In this document: one piece after another, positions 5,815 through 7,610 of the stretch
How the letters are laid out: every line of letters starts with the position of its first letter
Position numbering within the stretch: the stretch's first letter is position 1
Assembly: GCA_019348475.1 (NCBI GenBank)
Contig: JAHWJJ010000214.1
Span: forward strand, 1 to 7,610
From: Gemmatimonadota bacterium
GTDB lineage: Bacteria; Gemmatimonadota; Gemmatimonadetes; Longimicrobiales; Longimicrobiaceae
Direction: 5' to 3'
DNA: 7,610 nucleotides
Program-made: the position numbers and the translations under genes
Notes under the pieces: model-generated
Database searches by the model: none
What the model saw: the letters and a program-made list of their open reading frames with translations, nothing else
What the model was told of the DNA's origin: nothing

Positions 5815-7407
5815 TCAGCCCGTTCCCCGCTCCACCGCTTCCGCGGCCGGTCCGTCCTCGACGGGTACCTCGCCGTCGTCCTCTCCGTCGCCCTCGCCGC
5901 CGTCGGATGCGGGGCGGGGGGCGAAGGCGGGCTCGTCGGCGACCACGCGGCCCCACGCGGCGAACATGTGGTGCATCCAGTCGTAGATGGTGGTGAGCGA
6001 TTCCTGCAGGCGCCGCATGGCTTCGGCGCGCTCGTCGGCGGGGAGCGTAAGGGCGTCGCGGACGGCCAGGGCGCACGCCTCGGGGTCGTACGGGTTGATG
6101 AGGGTGGCGGCGTCCATCTCCTCGGCCGCGCCGGCGAACTCGGAGAGGAGCAGCACGCCGCGGCGGTCCACCTGGCTTGCCACGTACTCCTTGGCCACCA
6201 GGTTCATCCCATCCTGCAGCGAGCTGATGAGGCACACGTCCGCCAGCCGATAGAGGATCGCGAGCCGCTCCACCCCCAGCGACTGTTTGATCAGGTGGAT
6301 GGGCCGCCACTGCGCCGTGCCGAAGCGCTCGTTGATCTCGCGCACCTGCCCGTCCACCTTCTGCGCCAGGTCGTCGTAGGCGTCGATGTCGCTGCGGCTG
6401 GGGACGGCCACCTGGATGAAGGTGAAGCGCTCGCGGTACTCGGGGTAGCGCTCCCACAGAAACTCCAGCGCCTTGAACTTTTCCGGCAGCCCCTTGCTGT
6501 AGTCCATACGGTCCACGCCGATGCCGATGCGCCCGCCCCCCGGGGCGTACCGGTCGCGGATGCGGCGCATCTGCTCGTCGACCCCGTCCACCCCCGCGGC
6601 GTCGCGGAACTGGTCCACGTCGATGGAGATGGGGAAGGCGCCCACGTGGCAGGTGTGGCCGTCCAGGGTGGCGGTGCGCGCGGACCAGTCCACCTCTGCC
6701 CCGGCCAGGCGGCGGGCGCAGCGCAGGAAGTTGTCCGCGTACATGGGGAGGTGAAAGCCCATCAGGTCGTTGGCCAGCATTCCCCGCAGCAGGTACGGGG
6801 CCTGGGGGGCCAGGCGAAAGATGTCGAACGGGGGAAAGGGGATGTGCCAGAAGTGCGCGAGCGTCAGGTCCGGCCGGCGGCCGCGGATGGCGAGGGGCGC
6901 GAGGGCCAGGTGGTAGTCCTGGATCCACACGGCCGCCTGTTTGCCGCGCACCTCGTCCAGCACGGCCTCGGCGAAGCGGCGGTTCACGCGCCGGTAGCGT
7001 TCCCAGTAGCGGGAGCGCACGCGGGTAAGGTCCGGGCGCAGGTGGCACAGCGGCCACAGGAACTGGTTGGCGAATCCCAGATAGTAGCGGTGGATGTCGT
7101 GGTGCGTGAGCCAGACGCGCCGCAGCGTGTAGCTGGGGTTCTCGGGGGGCACCTGGACGCGGTGCTCGTCGTCCACGGCGGCGGCGTCGGCCTCGCCGCT
7201 TCCCCACGCCACCCACATGCCGCCCAGCGCCTGCAGCAGCGGGTCCAGCGCCGAGGTAAGGCCGCCGGCGGGGCGGCGCACCTCCATCTCGCCCACCTCC
7301 TGCGACCAGCGGTGCTCGTACGGCTCGCGGTTGCTCACCACCACGAACCGCCGTTCGCCGAACAGGCGCCGGTACAGCGGCTCGAGCTCCTGCGGATGGA
7401 TCGACAT
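5815..7407 (-). CDS. otsA: Trehalose-6-phosphate synthase (GT20 family)
   Basis: Cytosolic glycosyltransferase joining glucose from a nucleotide sugar (normally UDP-glucose) to glucose-6-phosphate, giving trehalose-6-phosphate. The GT20 motifs appear in order: VVVSNREPY with R27, PAGGL (46-50), WVAWG (65-69), QFLWPLCH with W118, WIQDYHLA with D164, HIPFP with H188, DRMDYSKG with R300 and K305, and QDGMNLVAKEYVA with D399 and E407. These correspond to the known E. coli OtsA substrate-binding residues, so the enzyme should be active. The 530 residues exceed E. coli's 474 because of about 20 extra N-terminal residues and a 41-residue acidic tail (490-530, 13 Asp/Glu). The ATG at 7407 is the only one placed before the first motif; it lacks a canonical Shine-Dalgarno, with a G7 run (7424-7418) in its place. 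No otsB is adjacent. Glucosylglycerol-phosphate synthase is the main alternative. Confidence 0.95.
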   Translation of the reverse strand: MSIHPQELEPLYRRLFGERRFVVVSNREPYEHRWSQEVGEMEVRRPAGGLTSALDPLLQALGGMWVAWGSGEADAAAVDDEHRVQVPPENPSYTLRRVWLTHHDIHRYYLGFANQFLWPLCHLRPDLTRVRSRYWERYRRVNRRFAEAVLDEVRGKQAAVWIQDYHLALAPLAIRGRRPDLTLAHFWHIPFPPFDIFRLAPQAPYLLRGMLANDLMGFHLPMYADNFLRCARRLAGAEVDWSARTATLDGHTCHVGAFPISIDVDQFRDAAGVDGVDEQMRRIRDRYAPGGGRIGIGVDRMDYSKGLPEKFKALEFLWERYPEYRERFTFIQVAVPSRSDIDAYDDLAQKVDGQVREINERFGTAQWRPIHLIKQSLGVERLAILYRLADVCLISSLQDGMNLVAKEYVASQVDRRGVLLLSEFAGAAEEMDAATLINPYDPEACALAVRDALTLPADERAEAMRRLQESLTTIYDWMHHMFAAWGRVVADEPAFAPRPASDGGEGDGEDDGEVPVEDGPAAEAVERGTG

Positions 7408-7433
7408 CAGAAAACCGCCCCCCCGTGAAGGCA

Positions 7434-7457
7434 GGGCGGCGGCCCCCGCCGCCGCCC
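7434..7457. repeat. Perfect 10-bp GC hairpin before otsA
   Basis: GGGCGGCGGC (7434-7443) and GCCGCCGCCC (7448-7457) pair perfectly around CCCC. All bases are G or C. In the otsA mRNA it would sit 26 bases before the start codon, next to the G7 run. It may stall or terminate transcription arriving from upstream, or influence initiation. No U-tract follows directly; the minus strand has TTTT about 20 bases on. Confidence 0.6.
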
Positions 7458-7463
7458 ACTTCG

Positions 7464-7505
7464 AGTGCCCAGTGCCCAGTGCCCAGTGCCAGGTGCCCAG
7501 TGCGG
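7464..7505. repeat. Heptanucleotide tandem repeat array (AGTGCCC)n
   Basis: Three perfect AGTGCCC units (7464-7484) are followed by AGTGCC (7485-7490), AGGTGCCC (7491-7498) and a degenerate AGTGCGG (7499-7505). The minus-strand unit is GGGCACT. It lies 57 to 98 bases upstream of the otsA ATG, so it may be in the promoter or leader. The perfect units with one-base slips in the rest suggest replication slippage. It is similar in style to cyanobacterial STRR repeats, from memory. Confidence 0.9.
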
Positions 7506-7610
7506 ACTCCCCCGGGCCCCGGCACTCCCCCGTCCCCCTCTTCCCTATTCCCTTACCGGCGTAGCCGGAACCAAACAGGACGAACGGCGGTTTGGGGCGT
7601 GTCCCTCCGC
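7506..7610. other. Upstream region of otsA, pyrimidine-rich, no gene seen
   Basis: The stretch 7508-7555 is strongly C/T-rich on the plus strand, with short units such as TTCCCTATTCCC that look like decayed tandem repeats continuing the array at 7464-7505. CCGGC and GCCGG around 7554-7566 form a small dyad. No coding frame with recognisable content and no clear promoter is visible. The otsA promoter probably lies here or beyond the right edge. Confidence 0.4.

Noticed and set aside
5968..7428. Plus-strand 486-residue open frame opposite otsA
   Set aside because: Antisense shadow with no recognisable domain; the GT20 motifs are all on the minus strand.
5405..7525. A 706-residue open frame on the minus strand overlapping otsA
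   Set aside because: It runs in another frame of the same strand as otsA, its product is Arg/Pro/Gly-rich with no domain, and it passes through the heptamer array. It is a GC-rich shadow of otsA.
1..7610. A defence, mobile-element or secondary-metabolite system
   Set aside because: No transposase, integrase, nuclease, toxin-antitoxin, tRNA or synthase gene is recognisable; all four genes belong to known housekeeping or transport families.

Overview
The window looks like chromosomal DNA from a very GC-rich, Gram-negative bacterium that uses SusC/SusD-type outer-membrane uptake. The best guess is Gemmatimonadota (Longimicrobium-like). This rests on high G+C together with a SusC/SusD pair, strong purine-rich ribosome binding sites, and no recognisable Bacteroidetes TAnnTTTG promoter. 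Rhodothermia-type Bacteroidota is the main alternative. The assignment comes from reading only and has not been checked by a search.

Layout. Four genes are supported. (1) Positions 1-448 are non-coding: a stretch with no recognisable gene, an octanucleotide tandem array (300-348) and a GC-rich hairpin (379-408) just past the end of susD. (2) Positions 449-4939, minus strand, hold a two-gene operon: a SusC/RagA TonB-dependent transporter (1817-4939), then a SusD/RagB lipoprotein (449-1804) whose ribosome binding site overlaps the susC stop codon. (3) Positions 4940-5470 are a 531-bp divergent intergenic region, unusually rich in perfect dyads, including a possible three-way-junction fold at 5320-5377. 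(4) Positions 5471-5698, plus strand, encode a 75-residue DUF3343 protein. (5) Positions 5699-5814 separate convergent genes and carry an 8-bp hairpin. (6) Positions 5815-7407, minus strand, encode a GT20 trehalose-6-phosphate synthase (otsA) with an acidic C-terminal tail. (7) Positions 7408-7610 hold a perfect 10-bp GC hairpin, a heptanucleotide tandem array and a pyrimidine-rich stretch.

How the parts work together. SusC and SusD should form one outer-membrane importer: SusD is the surface lid and substrate binder, SusC the TonB-driven barrel. No glycosidase, peptidase, sigma/anti-sigma pair or hybrid sensor lies in the window, so the substrate cannot be named. OtsA makes trehalose-6-phosphate for osmotic or desiccation tolerance. 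Its phosphatase partner OtsB is not here. The DUF3343 protein may handle sulfur or selenium. I see no functional link between the three transcription units.

I found no new multi-gene system. The most unusual content is non-coding: two different short tandem arrays, each beside a strong GC hairpin, and the dyad-rich divergent region.
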